From positions 149,647 through 213,646 of the forward strand of contig PNNG01000034.1 of NCBI GenBank assembly GCA_013824115.1: 64,000 bases of DNA. The letters are read 5' to 3'. The notes below the pieces were generated by a model that was not told where the DNA came from, searched no databases, and saw only the letters and a program-made list of their open reading frames with translations. The translations under genes were made by a program, and so were the position numbers. How positions within the stretch are numbered: the first letter of the stretch is position 1; each line of letters starts with the position of its first letter. Positions 34,484-42,368 of the stretch are shown piece after piece. The DNA is from Sphingobacteriaceae bacterium. Its GTDB lineage: Bacteria > Bacteroidota > Bacteroidia > UBA7662.

Positions 34484-36118
34484 CTACCTTACCACCGCAC
34501 TCAAACCTCCCTGGCTTTCGGCATGGCGGTATTTGTTCACTCCCCACCAAAGGGTATCGGCGGCATCGCTTATGTGGGTGGCTTCTTCGGGTGGGGTGTT
34601 GTCGTCGCGCTCGGGTGCCTTGTCTTTTTCGTAGCCATTTTTGTTGAGCTTCAGCTTGGCCTGCTGCATGCTTATTTCCATGGCTTCGCAGTTTTGGCGG
34701 TTGTACGAAAAGGTGAGGATGTTTTTGTCATCGCCTCCAAAGGTGTTTTGCCAAAACATATAGCGGCTGTTGTGGCTGGGGGCTTGGCCAACATATACCT
34801 GCTCAACCGCCCAGCCGTGGCGCTGCAGCTCTTCGGCATACTCTTGCAAAAAGGTTTTGCTGGTGGCGGCATTGTTGCCTTGCAGGGCTGTGTGGTCGTA
34901 AAAGTAGCGCACCCGCTTGGTGGGGTGGTGCTTGTAATAAGCCACAAACTTTTCTACCAGGTCTTTGAGGCGGTAGGGGTGCTTCACATACATGGTGTTG
35001 AGGAAGCGGAAATCCTTGCCGTTGTCGAGCAGCTGGCCAACCACCAGGCTGTTGATCTTGGCGTTGTAGTCACAGGCCATGCAAATGGGCTTTGTAGGTA
35101 TTAGGTCGCCATCCCATCGGCAGTCGCGCTCGTGGAAGTGCATGAAATCGTGCTCCAGCGATTCAATGAAAGCGTAGTTGCTGTTGTAGTATCCGTGCAC
35201 CTCTGGGTCAAGCAGGCCATAAAAGCCGTCTTTCACCTGCAGTATTTTTTTGTTGAGCACCGAGGTTTGAAAATCCAAGTCGGTCAACATTTCACGGAAG
35301 AGCTTGATTGGGCCCATGCCCAGGGCTTGAATGTTGTCGAGCGTGCTGGCCATCGAAAAATAAACGGTGTCTTTTCGCAGCTCATTCAAGTAGTGCAGGT
35401 AGCGGCTTATTTCGCGGTTCAGTTTTTTGCGCTGGATGGCATTGCAGCTGCCTAGCAATTCGCGCAGCTCAGCCAGCTTTACCTGTATGCCCAAAATGGC
35501 GCTGATGGTGTCGCGGTCCATGCGCTGCTCATAATCCAACAGCCATTTGGCACCGCTGCTGGTGGGCATATCGCTGGCAAACATTACTGAGCCGTGGTTG
35601 CTCAGGTGCCCAAAGTGGTGGGCGTTACCGCGAATGGTGAGCAGGAACTCTTGGTTAAGCCTTTCGTGGTTCAAAAGCTTGGCTTCGTCGCCAGCGCCCC
35701 AGTCAATCGATAGGCCGTTACTGGTACCCGATCTATCTTGGCTTACCAGGTAAATGCCGTGGCCGTTGTACCAATGAATGTAGTGGTCGGCTTTCACCGG
35801 TGCCCGGTAGGCGCGCGGAAACTTGAATTTCTCGGGGGCAAAGCTGCGCACGAAATAATGCGTGCCCATTTTGTAGCCCATTTTTTCCCAGCCGCTAATA
35901 AGCGGTGGCAGGGTGCGGGTGAGCAGCTGCTCGTAAGTGGTGCCAATGAGGCCACCATTGCCGCGTGGCATGGCCAAAATGTTCTGCAGCGAAAACATGC
36001 TTATGGCGCCTTCCGACTTACCAGTACCGCGGCCCCAAACCAAAATATTGATGGCTGCCGTAACTAGGTAGCTCAACATTTGCGGGCCGTTCAAATGCAC
36101 TTGTTTTGGCTCACTCAT
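34484..36118 (-). CDS. terminase large subunit
   Basis: Packages phage DNA: ATPase motor plus nuclease. 544 residues. Walker A is GRGTGKS at 29-35; a Walker B-like acidic stretch is SIDWGAGDEAK at 137-147 (Asp144, Glu145). The C-terminal RNase H-like nuclease shows ACDYNAK (Asp350), YDHTALQG near 410 and HISDAADT near 523. It overlaps the small-subunit candidate by 8 bp. It stands between the head and tail modules, not at the start of the late genes. Confidence 0.92.
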   Translation of the reverse strand: MSEPKQVHLNGPQMLSYLVTAAINILVWGRGTGKSEGAISMFSLQNILAMPRGNGGLIGTTYEQLLTRTLPPLISGWEKMGYKMGTHYFVRSFAPEKFKFPRAYRAPVKADHYIHWYNGHGIYLVSQDRSGTSNGLSIDWGAGDEAKLLNHERLNQEFLLTIRGNAHHFGHLSNHGSVMFASDMPTSSGAKWLLDYEQRMDRDTISAILGIQVKLAELRELLGSCNAIQRKKLNREISRYLHYLNELRKDTVYFSMASTLDNIQALGMGPIKLFREMLTDLDFQTSVLNKKILQVKDGFYGLLDPEVHGYYNSNYAFIESLEHDFMHFHERDCRWDGDLIPTKPICMACDYNAKINSLVVGQLLDNGKDFRFLNTMYVKHPYRLKDLVEKFVAYYKHHPTKRVRYFYDHTALQGNNAATSKTFLQEYAEELQRHGWAVEQVYVGQAPSHNSRYMFWQNTFGGDDKNILTFSYNRQNCEAMEISMQQAKLKLNKNGYEKDKAPERDDNTPPEEATHISDAADTLWWGVNKYRHAESQGGLSAVVR

Positions 36119-36677
36119 TCACCACCTCCGCATCTTCGGCGGCTGAACTATTGAATCTAGGAGCACGCTTTTTGGCGAGCACCTTGGCCAACTCCTCCTC
36201 CAAGTTGTCGGGTAATGGCACGTTCAGCAACTCAGGGAAATTGCCAATACTAATGGGCACCGGCTGCAGTTGCGAAAAGTCGGGCAGCTCCACGTCTTCA
36301 CGATCAAGGCCGTGAATTTTTATCAACTGCGCAAACATGGCAGCAGCCTCTTTCAACTTGCCGGCTGAGTAGGCTTTCTGCATTATTTTCATGCCAATGT
36401 CGTGCAGCAGGGCGCGGATGAATTCTTTGTCCTGCCGGTTGGTCATTGCAAACAGCTGCATGGCCTCGGTTACCAACTGGTAAGCCTGGCTTTTCTGCAG
36501 GTCGTATTTGGCCATCACCAGGCGAACGGTTTTGCTCTTGTCGCTCCACTCGCGGAACTGATCGGCCGCGAACTCCAAGCGCAGCAGCTTTTCTTTCAGC
36601 CGTGGGTCAAGCTCGTTGTTTTCGCGGTCGAAATACCAGGCTAAAATGCGGTCGACGTCTGTTTGCGGTTTAGCCAT
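36111..36677 (-). CDS. putative terminase small subunit
   Basis: 188 residues from the ATG at 36677 (MAKPQTDVDRILAWYFDREN); the longer frame to 36830 lies inside the upstream gene. Residues 45-75 (SKTVRLVMAKYDLQKSQAYQLVTEAM) form a helix-turn-helix-like unit, and the rest is helical with an acidic C terminus. Position just before the large subunit, size and HTH support the call; sequence similarity to known small subunits is not obvious. Confidence 0.65.
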   Translation of the reverse strand: MAKPQTDVDRILAWYFDRENNELDPRLKEKLLRLEFAADQFREWSDKSKTVRLVMAKYDLQKSQAYQLVTEAMQLFAMTNRQDKEFIRALLHDIGMKIMQKAYSAGKLKEAAAMFAQLIKIHGLDREDVELPDFSQLQPVPISIGNFPELLNVPLPDNLEEELAKVLAKKRAPRFNSSAAEDAEVVNE

Positions 36678-36957
36678 CGAATTTACTTTTAAGTGAATCA
36701 AGCAATTGCTTGGCCATGGTTTGTGCAGGCGAGCTGCCAGCCTTGGCGTATTTGAGAATGCTGGCACGCAGCTCCAATTCGGTATTGATGCGGCCGGCAT
36801 GGTACGCATCGAATCCGGCATGGCCGGCATCTTTCAGCATGAGCTCCACTTCATCGGTGCTCAGCTGCATATAAAATGCAACGTCGGCCGGTGGCAGCAG
36901 CAGCTTGCCGCAATTATTCAGGGTTGCTAGTTGCTCGGCTGTTAAGTGCATCTTCAA
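36670..36957 (-). CDS. small helix-turn-helix-like phage protein, packaging module
   Basis: 95 residues (MKMHLTAEQLATLNNCGKLL). Residues 20-45 (LPPADVAFYMQLSTDEVELMLKDAG) read like a homeodomain-type HTH as found in small terminase subunits. It overlaps the downstream gene by 8 bp and the upstream PLD-like gene by 44 bp. It may be part of the DNA-recognition complex for packaging. Confidence 0.6.
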   Translation of the reverse strand: MKMHLTAEQLATLNNCGKLLLPPADVAFYMQLSTDEVELMLKDAGHAGFDAYHAGRINTELELRASILKYAKAGSSPAQTMAKQLLDSLKSKFDG

Positions 36958-37510
36958 GGGCTTGGGTTAAGGCCAACTGGTAAAAATCAACCTGCGATTC
37001 TATGGTGCTGATGATGCCAAATTCCCACCGGGGATTGGCGGTGTAATTGGCCGAGGTTAGCAGCGCAGCGTGGCGCTCGTTGCCATGCACCAGCGTTACC
37101 TTGGCGTGGCATTGGCTGAGCTCCAACTGGTCGAAAACGCCAGTGATCAGTTGGTAAACCTGCGGGTCCATGCTTCGGGTTCTGAAATCAATGAGGCCAA
37201 CCAGCTGGCGAATTTGGCGGCTTTCTTTGAGGCGCAACAGGGTGCGCGCTGCGTCTTCGTTGATTTTCCATGTGGCCAAATACACAATGGCGGGGCCAGT
37301 ATATGCCAGCATTTTTTGCAGGGCATCAATGCAGTTGAAAGCACCTCTGCTGAAATAGTGGTGCTGGCTATCGGGTTTGAGCTGCAGGGCTTCAAAGTCG
37401 TTGGCAAAAGGGCCTTCGCTGTCCATGACAAAAACGGGCTGCTTGCCTTCATCGGGTGCTCGCTCCATGTCGGCAACCAGGTTGCTGATGTCAAGATTTC
37501 GGAAGTTCAT
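36914..37510 (-). CDS. phospholipase D-like domain protein, packaging module
   Basis: 198 residues. The C-terminal half carries one PLD-type motif: CHAKVTLV (His135, Lys137) followed by TSANYTANPRWEFG (152-165), like the HxK...(G/S)SxNxTxN-xE pattern of PLD nucleases. The Asp that completes the HKD motif is not in its place (His142/Glu145 region instead). One motif implies dimerisation if active. Located two genes upstream of the terminase subunits; DNA-end processing is possible but unproven. Confidence 0.65.
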   Translation of the reverse strand: MNFRNLDISNLVADMERAPDEGKQPVFVMDSEGPFANDFEALQLKPDSQHHYFSRGAFNCIDALQKMLAYTGPAIVYLATWKINEDAARTLLRLKESRQIRQLVGLIDFRTRSMDPQVYQLITGVFDQLELSQCHAKVTLVHGNERHAALLTSANYTANPRWEFGIISTIESQVDFYQLALTQALEDALNSRATSNPE

Positions 37511-38168
37511 CGCGTTTCTTTTTGAGGGCTTCCAATTCAGCGGTAAGCGCCTGGTATTTGATCAGGTATTTTTCGCGCTTTTCGTCGGTGTCGGCCTGCT
37601 CCATCCGGTCTTTGGCTTTGCTGATCTGCGAGCGCACCGTTAAAATGCGCTGAGCAATTTCATAGGGTGAAGCGGCTTCAATGAGTTGAACGCGGCTGGC
37701 CTGCAGGCGCTCGGCGTTGGGCACCCCTGGCAGCACACCTGTTTTTTCGTAATTGTCGAGCATGCGCCACAGCTCGGCACGTTGTTGCGATTTTTCAACC
37801 AGCTGTGCAGCCAAGCGCTCGCGCTCTTCATCGGTTTTGGCATGCCATAAGTCGTTATGCATGGTGCTTATGATGGGTAGCAAATCTTTGATGCGCTGGC
37901 GGCAGCGCTGCACGGCTTCGGGCTCGGTGGCTTTTTCTTTGGCGGGTGGTGCCAGCAGGTTTTCGCGCGGGGCAGGAGTGACAGCTCCGGCAGCATCGCG
38001 CAATTTCAGCAGCTCGGTTTTGAGCTTGTTGGCCGCAAAGCTGCTGCGGCTGGTGGCAAAATACTCCTTTAAAAAGGTGGTGGTGCCATGCTTCAAATAC
38101 AGCTGCAAACCTGCTTCGTAGTTGCAACCGGTGGCAAGCCAGCGGTCAATGTCCTGGATGATTTCCAT
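37491..38168 (-). CDS. coiled-coil phage protein, first gene of the packaging module
   Basis: 225 residues from the ATG at 38168 (MEIIQDIDRWLATGCNYEAG). A frame from a TTG at 38195 is rejected because late promoter P2 places the transcription start at the ATG. The central and C-terminal parts are long charged helices (TDEERERLAAQLVEKSQQRA; EKYLIKYQALTAELEALKKK). No domain recognised. Predicted leaderless: the ATG is 3 nt after the -7 box. Confidence 0.7.
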   Translation of the reverse strand: MEIIQDIDRWLATGCNYEAGLQLYLKHGTTTFLKEYFATSRSSFAANKLKTELLKLRDAAGAVTPAPRENLLAPPAKEKATEPEAVQRCRQRIKDLLPIISTMHNDLWHAKTDEERERLAAQLVEKSQQRAELWRMLDNYEKTGVLPGVPNAERLQASRVQLIEAASPYEIAQRILTVRSQISKAKDRMEQADTDEKREKYLIKYQALTAELEALKKKRDELPKS

Positions 38169-38171
38169 GCA

Positions 38172-38216
38172 CAAGTTTGCAGTGGAAATTTCCAATTAAT
38201 AAGGACAGCGTATTAA
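38172..38216 (-). promoter_or_regulatory. late promoter P2 (packaging module)
   Basis: Minus strand TTAATACGCTGTCC (38216-38203; one base differs from the other copies), 23 bp, then CAAACTTG (38179-38172). The 14-mer contains the stop codon of the upstream gene 38213. Confidence 0.75.
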
Positions 38217-38488
38217 CCGCGCTCGGCCAGCAGCCAGCGGATATCTAAATCACCGGCATTGTACATGCGAAAACCTGCGCGCTGCAGGGCAAGCACCATT
38301 TGCCCGGGCGTGTACATATCAGGAAAAACCTCGTTCATGCGGTCGTACACCGTGGCGGTGCTGGCTACCATGTCGGCATTTTGAATGTCAACCACGGGGC
38401 GAAACAAAACGAGCAGGGCAGCGGCGAGTTGTTGAATCTCGTCGGGTGGCGCCTGCTCGTTTTCTATATGTTGGGGCGTTGTGGCCAT
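38213..38488 (-). CDS. small phage protein with a structured leader
   Basis: 91 residues (MATTPQHIENEQAPPDEIQQ...), acidic, no domain recognised. It lies alone between the capsid operon terminator and late promoter P2. Its 5' leader (38489-38584) can form a pseudoknot ending 2 nt before the ATG, so its translation is probably controlled. Its function is unknown; position suggests head or packaging. Confidence 0.7.
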   Translation of the reverse strand: MATTPQHIENEQAPPDEIQQLAAALLVLFRPVVDIQNADMVASTATVYDRMNEVFPDMYTPGQMVLALQRAGFRMYNAGDLDIRWLLAERG

Positions 38489-38584
38489 GGTGCCTGGACT
38501 TATCCGTCAGAATGAGGTATACGCACTCTCGCCAGACCTTACGGTGCTGGACAGTCCAGGCATAGAAAACTCACTCTAACGGAT
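38489..38584 (-). promoter_or_regulatory. structured 5' leader with pseudoknot and an 18-codon ORF
   Basis: On the minus strand ATCCGTTAGAGTGAG (38584-38570) pairs at 13 of 15 positions with CTCATTCTGACGGAT (38516-38502). TGCCTGGACT (38562-38553) pairs perfectly with AGTCCAGGCA (38500-38491). The arms interleave, so this is an H-type pseudoknot. Inside is a hairpin CCAGCACC-GTAA-GGTCTGG with a GNRA-type tetraloop. TGCCTGGACT can instead fold locally with GTCCAGCA. A short ORF runs from ATG at 38563 to TGA at 38507, in frame with the gene. Confidence 0.7.
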
Positions 38585-38587
38585 GCA

Positions 38588-38595
38588 CAAATATA
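38588..38595 (-). promoter_or_regulatory. -7 box for the structured leader
   Basis: TATATTTG on the minus strand, a perfect TAnnTTTG. It predicts a transcript start near 38582, just at the 5' edge of the pseudoknot. No clear -33 element; that region is the upstream terminator. Confidence 0.55.
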
Positions 38596-38596
38596 C

Positions 38597-38624
38597 AAAA
38601 AGCCCCGACATCACTGCCGGGGCT
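38597..38624 (-). terminator. terminator of the capsid module
   Basis: Minus strand AGCCCCG-(10 nt)-CGGGGCT followed by TTTT, 27 bp after the stop of gene 38652. Confidence 0.88.
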
Positions 38625-38651
38625 TTCACCAAACTAAACCTATTGTATGAA

Positions 38652-38849
38652 CTACTTGCCGGTAGCTTTTTCGTTAACAGGCACCAGGTGCTGGCAACCT
38701 TCGGCGGCCAACATTTGCGCCTGTTCTAAATTCAGATCACCCAGGCGAATCACCCCGGTGTGGGGGTGACTCACTTGGGTTTCGGGGGTGGCATTTTGGA
38801 GCTTGAAAGCCGCTGCCACTTCGGGGCGTAATTTCAGTTGCTCTGCCAT
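38652..38849 (-). CDS. small phage protein, head module
   Basis: 65 residues (MAEQLKLRPEVAAAFKLQNA...). Residues 30-48 (HTGVIRLGDLNLEQAQMLAA) look like a short strand and helix. No family recognised. Last gene of the protease-capsid operon, 3 bp after the preceding gene and followed by a terminator. Confidence 0.65.
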   Translation of the reverse strand: MAEQLKLRPEVAAAFKLQNATPETQVSHPHTGVIRLGDLNLEQAQMLAAEGCQHLVPVNEKATGK

Positions 38850-38852
38850 GGC

Positions 38853-39386
38853 TTACGGACCAACGGTTACAGTGCCGGTAACGTAGCGAGGCATGCGGCC
38901 AATGCTTTCAATTACCCAACGTGCTTCGTTTGCGCCTTCGGGGCCTTCGCCGGTACCGCTGGCTGGCTTAATGTGCGCAGGGTCGGTAAGCGAACCAAAC
39001 AAGCGGTAAAGGCCAGTATTGCGCTCGGGCACCAAAACAATGAGGTCGCGGTTGGCCACAAAGTTGGCAAAGCCTACTTTTTGGGCGTTGTTTCCAGCGC
39101 TCATCACAGTGGCAGTGTTGCGGAAGGTGGTGTGGTCACGGCCTCCCAATGGCTCGCTGGTAATGCCTCCTTTGTCGAGGGTTACCTCAAGGCGGCGCCA
39201 CGAGGTGCTTGCTGCCAATGTAATTGCTGTTGAAGCAATGGCACCGGCTGCTTCCAAAGTGCCTGTGGTTGCAGGCGCTGGAATGGCAGTTACGTTGGCG
39301 CGGTCGGTAACCAAAATATGGTCACCAGTACCACCGGTGTTTTGTGCCGGTACGTTGCGGCTGATATTTTCTAAAGCAAGTGACAT
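38853..39386 (-). CDS. phage structural protein, head module
   Basis: 177 residues rich in A, T, G and V, beta-type composition (TAIPAPATTGTLEAAGAIAS; MPRYVTGTVTVGP at the end). Such composition and position after the major capsid gene suit a decoration or head-completion protein, but it could also be a tail-tube protein. No signature seen. Confidence 0.6.
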   Translation of the reverse strand: MSLALENISRNVPAQNTGGTGDHILVTDRANVTAIPAPATTGTLEAAGAIASTAITLAASTSWRRLEVTLDKGGITSEPLGGRDHTTFRNTATVMSAGNNAQKVGFANFVANRDLIVLVPERNTGLYRLFGSLTDPAHIKPASGTGEGPEGANEARWVIESIGRMPRYVTGTVTVGP

Positions 39387-39388
39387 GG

Positions 39389-39862
39389 TTATGCTCCTTT
39401 CATTTTAATGAAGCCAACGCCCAACTCAATGAGTTTTTGGGCCAGCTTCGGGTTTTCTTTCAAATTTTCGGCATTCACAATTTCGCCATCGAATTTGTAG
39501 TTGCCGGCATCTACCAGGTAGGTTTCTTTGCCAACTACAATTTCATCGGCTTTGGCGGTTGCCTGTTGCTCGGCTGATGCAATTGCTTGCTCCAGCTCTT
39601 TGAGTGTTTCACGAGCTGCTGATACCTCTTTTTCGAGAGTTTCAACTTTCTCGTGCAAATCAATGCATTCAGCCTCTTTGGCTTCCAGGGCTTCATCCGA
39701 TTTTTTCAGCAGTTCTTGAGTGGTTTCAGCCGTCTTCACAAAGTCTACCAGCACCTTAATTTCTTCGGCTGGTGCACCTGCTTGGCTGAGCGCCTTCTCA
39801 AGTTGCTCAGCGATTGAAGGAGCAGCCGTAGCTGCTCCTTGATTTTCTGCTTTCTTTGCCAT
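39389..39862 (-). CDS. coiled-coil phage protein, head module
   Basis: 157 residues. Residues 45-110 form a strong coiled coil of E, K and A (EALEAKEAECIDLHEKVETL, LKELEQAIASAEQQATAKAD), followed by a small C-terminal domain (ETYLVDAGNYKFDGEIVNAE). It lies 2 bp after the major capsid gene. The look is that of a head accessory or assembly protein; the exact role is unknown. Confidence 0.65.
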   Translation of the reverse strand: MAKKAENQGAATAAPSIAEQLEKALSQAGAPAEEIKVLVDFVKTAETTQELLKKSDEALEAKEAECIDLHEKVETLEKEVSAARETLKELEQAIASAEQQATAKADEIVVGKETYLVDAGNYKFDGEIVNAENLKENPKLAQKLIELGVGFIKMKGA

Positions 39863-39864
39863 GG

Positions 39865-40947
39865 TTATGCCTGGTCGTTTACTGAAAGTGATCTTGCGTG
39901 AATTTCTTTGAAGTCAACACCGGCTTTGAAGTCGCCAAGGACTTTCACTGAGCGGTCGAACTTTTGGAAGTCGAAGGTCATGCTGTCGCTGCTTACGCCC
40001 AACACCTGGTTCACTTTAGGTGTGGCAATGATGCGGTTTGAACTACCAAGCCCTGGGTCGCGAACGATTTCCCAGCTGGTGCCATCTAAGGGAATGCGGC
40101 CCATTTTCATGCCTTCGTAATTGTTGTGTGCACCATGCAGGGAGCGGTTTCGGCGGTTGTACCAATCGAAGAACCTCGGCTTAACTTTGATTTCACCAGT
40201 ACCATTTTTGTATGCTTCGCCAATCGCATCGTACACCGCCTCGATGTGATCGATAATGTTGGTGCTGGTTGTAGCTCCGGTTACCACAGGGGTAATGTTG
40301 GTTGCGGTAATTTCGTCAGCAATGATTTTGTTCCAGCCATTCATGGTGGCACCAGGAGTAGTACCCGAAGCGTTGTACACGCCCAAATACAGGGCTTTGG
40401 TCCAAATGTTCTCGCGAACTTTTTGGGCAATGTAATCCATGATAAAGGCCTCAAATGGCATGTCCATTACGTCTTGGGCTTTTTTCATTCTGCCCAACCA
40501 GGTCTTTTGCAACACCTCAGGAATGAGGAGCAAGTCAACCTTCATGCCGCGAACCTTCAAGTTGCGTGAGCCAAACGCCAGTGCGTTTGAAGTAGGCGTA
40601 AAGTTCACCGAATCTGCAGGCTTCACAATGTCCGAAATCTCCAAGTTAGGAAGCGGCAATTCGTCGCCTACATCATTCATAACCTCGTACCTGCTACTAA
40701 AATCTTCCGAAAGTAATGTTTCGGCAATCAGCAAATCGCGGTGCTCACGGTAGTAGGCACCAAGGTTGGTTGCCAGCTCGGTGGTGTTGATGGAGCTACC
40801 CAAATTGTAGCTGATGGGAGTGGTCAAAAAGGCATTCACTGTCAGTAAGCTACCAACAATTACCAATTGGGTGTCGGGGGTGGCATGTAATGCCAGCGGC
40901 ACGGCCAGCACCATGCAGGCCAATGCGAAGAGGATAAAGCGTTTCAT
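39865..40947 (-). CDS. major capsid protein with hydrophobic N terminus
   Basis: 360 residues, placed directly after the prohead protease and before head accessory genes. The body has capsid-like features: a helical spine (TWLGRMKKAQDVMDMPFEAF), AYKNGTGEIKVKPRFFDWYN, and a conserved terminal strand region (FDRSVKVLGDFKAGVDFKEI). The first 22 residues are signal-peptide-like (MKRFILFALACMVLAVPLAL, HA), followed by a second hydrophobic stretch at 28-45. The N terminus is odd for a cytoplasmically assembled shell and may be removed by the protease as a delta domain. No exact HK97-family match can be stated. Confidence 0.75.
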   Translation of the reverse strand: MKRFILFALACMVLAVPLALHATPDTQLVIVGSLLTVNAFLTTPISYNLGSSINTTELATNLGAYYREHRDLLIAETLLSEDFSSRYEVMNDVGDELPLPNLEISDIVKPADSVNFTPTSNALAFGSRNLKVRGMKVDLLLIPEVLQKTWLGRMKKAQDVMDMPFEAFIMDYIAQKVRENIWTKALYLGVYNASGTTPGATMNGWNKIIADEITATNITPVVTGATTSTNIIDHIEAVYDAIGEAYKNGTGEIKVKPRFFDWYNRRNRSLHGAHNNYEGMKMGRIPLDGTSWEIVRDPGLGSSNRIIATPKVNQVLGVSSDSMTFDFQKFDRSVKVLGDFKAGVDFKEIHARSLSVNDQA

Positions 40948-40971
40948 ATCTGAAATTTGTTTTTAAGCGGG

Positions 40972-42318
40972 TTATTGGAATTTGGCCATGGCGGCTTTGT
41001 TGTAGCTGGCCATTTCTTTTGGCTGGCCTTCAAAAGCATCGCCTTCTTTGCCGCCTGCAGGCTGTTCAGCACCGCCTGATGCTTCGCTGGCGAACTTGTC
41101 GCGCTCGGCTTTGATGGCGGTAAATGCAGCTACCAAATCGGTAGTGCCTTCGGGTGCCAAGGCCTGCAGCTTTTCGTTGTTGGCTTTGAGGGTTGCCAGC
41201 TCGGCAGTGGCGGCAGCTCCTGCAGCCAACTGAGCGTTGAGTTTTTCGGCCTGCTCGGGTGTCATGGCCTCCACTTCGTGGTCCTTTCCGGCTTCGGCGC
41301 CAAAGAAAGATGCGAGTGCCGTCCAGGCACTTTTGATGGTGAATTTCATATTCGTGATTTTGGATGTCGTAACGAGGTGCAAATCGCTGTCGGTAGCGTT
41401 TTCAAGCGCTATGCCTTCGAGCGCTTGCGTGCGGTCTGTTTTGCCGCTGCTCAGTGCTGTGAGAGAGGTTTCAATGGTGCCAATTTCATCGGCCAAACCT
41501 GCATCGATGGCCGCTTGGCCAACGTACATTTTGCCGGTGAGCACGTCTTCTTTTTTGAGGTTGATTTTGCCACGGCGGCCATTTTTTACAGTCGAAAGAA
41601 ATACCTGGTTGAGTGGGTCAAGCAGCTCGCTGCGAATGAGCTCATACTTACCTTCTTTGGCTTCGTCTGATGCGCGGTTTTTGTCGACGCTCTTGGTGGC
41701 GCGCACCTTGTGGATGGAGATGCCGAACTTGCTGAAAAAGCCGTCGGTGTTCATCACCGTAATCATGGTACCAATGCTGCCCACCATACTGGTTTCGCCG
41801 CCCATTACAATGCTGTCGCTTTGGCTGGCTGCCCAATAGCAGGCAGAAGCAGCCATAAAATCAACATGCGCCACAATGGGGGTGCTGGTGGCCTTGATGG
41901 CGGCTGCCAGGGCTTCGGTACCATCTACACTGCCACCGGGCGAGTCGAGCACCAGCACAATGCCGCTGATGGTTTCGGCCTTGTCGGCTTCGGCAATGAT
42001 GCGGGCAATGGTGGCGGTGCCCATGTAGTATTTGTACTCCCAATAATCGATGTAGTCCTCTTTCATCATCACGCCGCTGATGTTGATCACTGCCACCGAT
42101 CCTTCGGGGGCATCGTTGAAGAGACTGCCCACTTTGGCTTCGGCCAAATTCACAAGGGCGCCATCGGCGTGGCGAAGCGTGAGGGGAAGTTCTTTTTGAA
42201 TGGTGCTGCCAGTGCGGTCGCTCATGGCCTGCAACTGGGCATTGCTCAAATAGTTAGTAACCCACTGTTCATCGATGAAAAGGGGTTTGGAGAGCAGCAG
42301 CGACAAAAGATTTTTCAC
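40972..42318 (-). CDS. S49-family prohead protease with C-terminal scaffold-like region
   Basis: 448 residues, GTG start at 42318 fixed by late promoter P3 (5 nt after the -7 box). The SppA/ClpP-like core has the oxyanion motif DSPGGSVDG (125-133), Ser158 (MAASACYWAAS) and Lys209 (ATKS), the Ser/Lys spacing of SppA peptidases. From about 323 the chain changes to an Ala/Glu-rich helical region (QAEKLNAQLAAGAAATAELA), as in phage proteases fused to a scaffold. An internal ATG at 41349 could give the scaffold part alone (125 residues). Matures the capsid by cleavage. Confidence 0.88.
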   Translation of the reverse strand: MKNLLSLLLSKPLFIDEQWVTNYLSNAQLQAMSDRTGSTIQKELPLTLRHADGALVNLAEAKVGSLFNDAPEGSVAVINISGVMMKEDYIDYWEYKYYMGTATIARIIAEADKAETISGIVLVLDSPGGSVDGTEALAAAIKATSTPIVAHVDFMAASACYWAASQSDSIVMGGETSMVGSIGTMITVMNTDGFFSKFGISIHKVRATKSVDKNRASDEAKEGKYELIRSELLDPLNQVFLSTVKNGRRGKINLKKEDVLTGKMYVGQAAIDAGLADEIGTIETSLTALSSGKTDRTQALEGIALENATDSDLHLVTTSKITNMKFTIKSAWTALASFFGAEAGKDHEVEAMTPEQAEKLNAQLAAGAAATAELATLKANNEKLQALAPEGTTDLVAAFTAIKAERDKFASEASGGAEQPAGGKEGDAFEGQPKEMASYNKAAMAKFQ

Positions 42319-42323
42319 GAAAG

Positions 42324-42368
42324 CAAATCACCTGCATTCGTGAGCCTTGAAAAAGGACAGCGTGTTAA
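42324..42368 (-). promoter_or_regulatory. late promoter P3 (protease-capsid module)
   Basis: Minus strand TTAACACGCTGTCC (42368-42355), 23 bp, GTGATTTG (42331-42324). The 14-mer abuts the stop codon of the upstream gene 42369. Confidence 0.8.

Noticed and set aside
36678..36830. N-terminal extension of the small terminase candidate
   Set aside because: Lies wholly inside the upstream gene in another frame and is Pro/Ser-rich shadow sequence.
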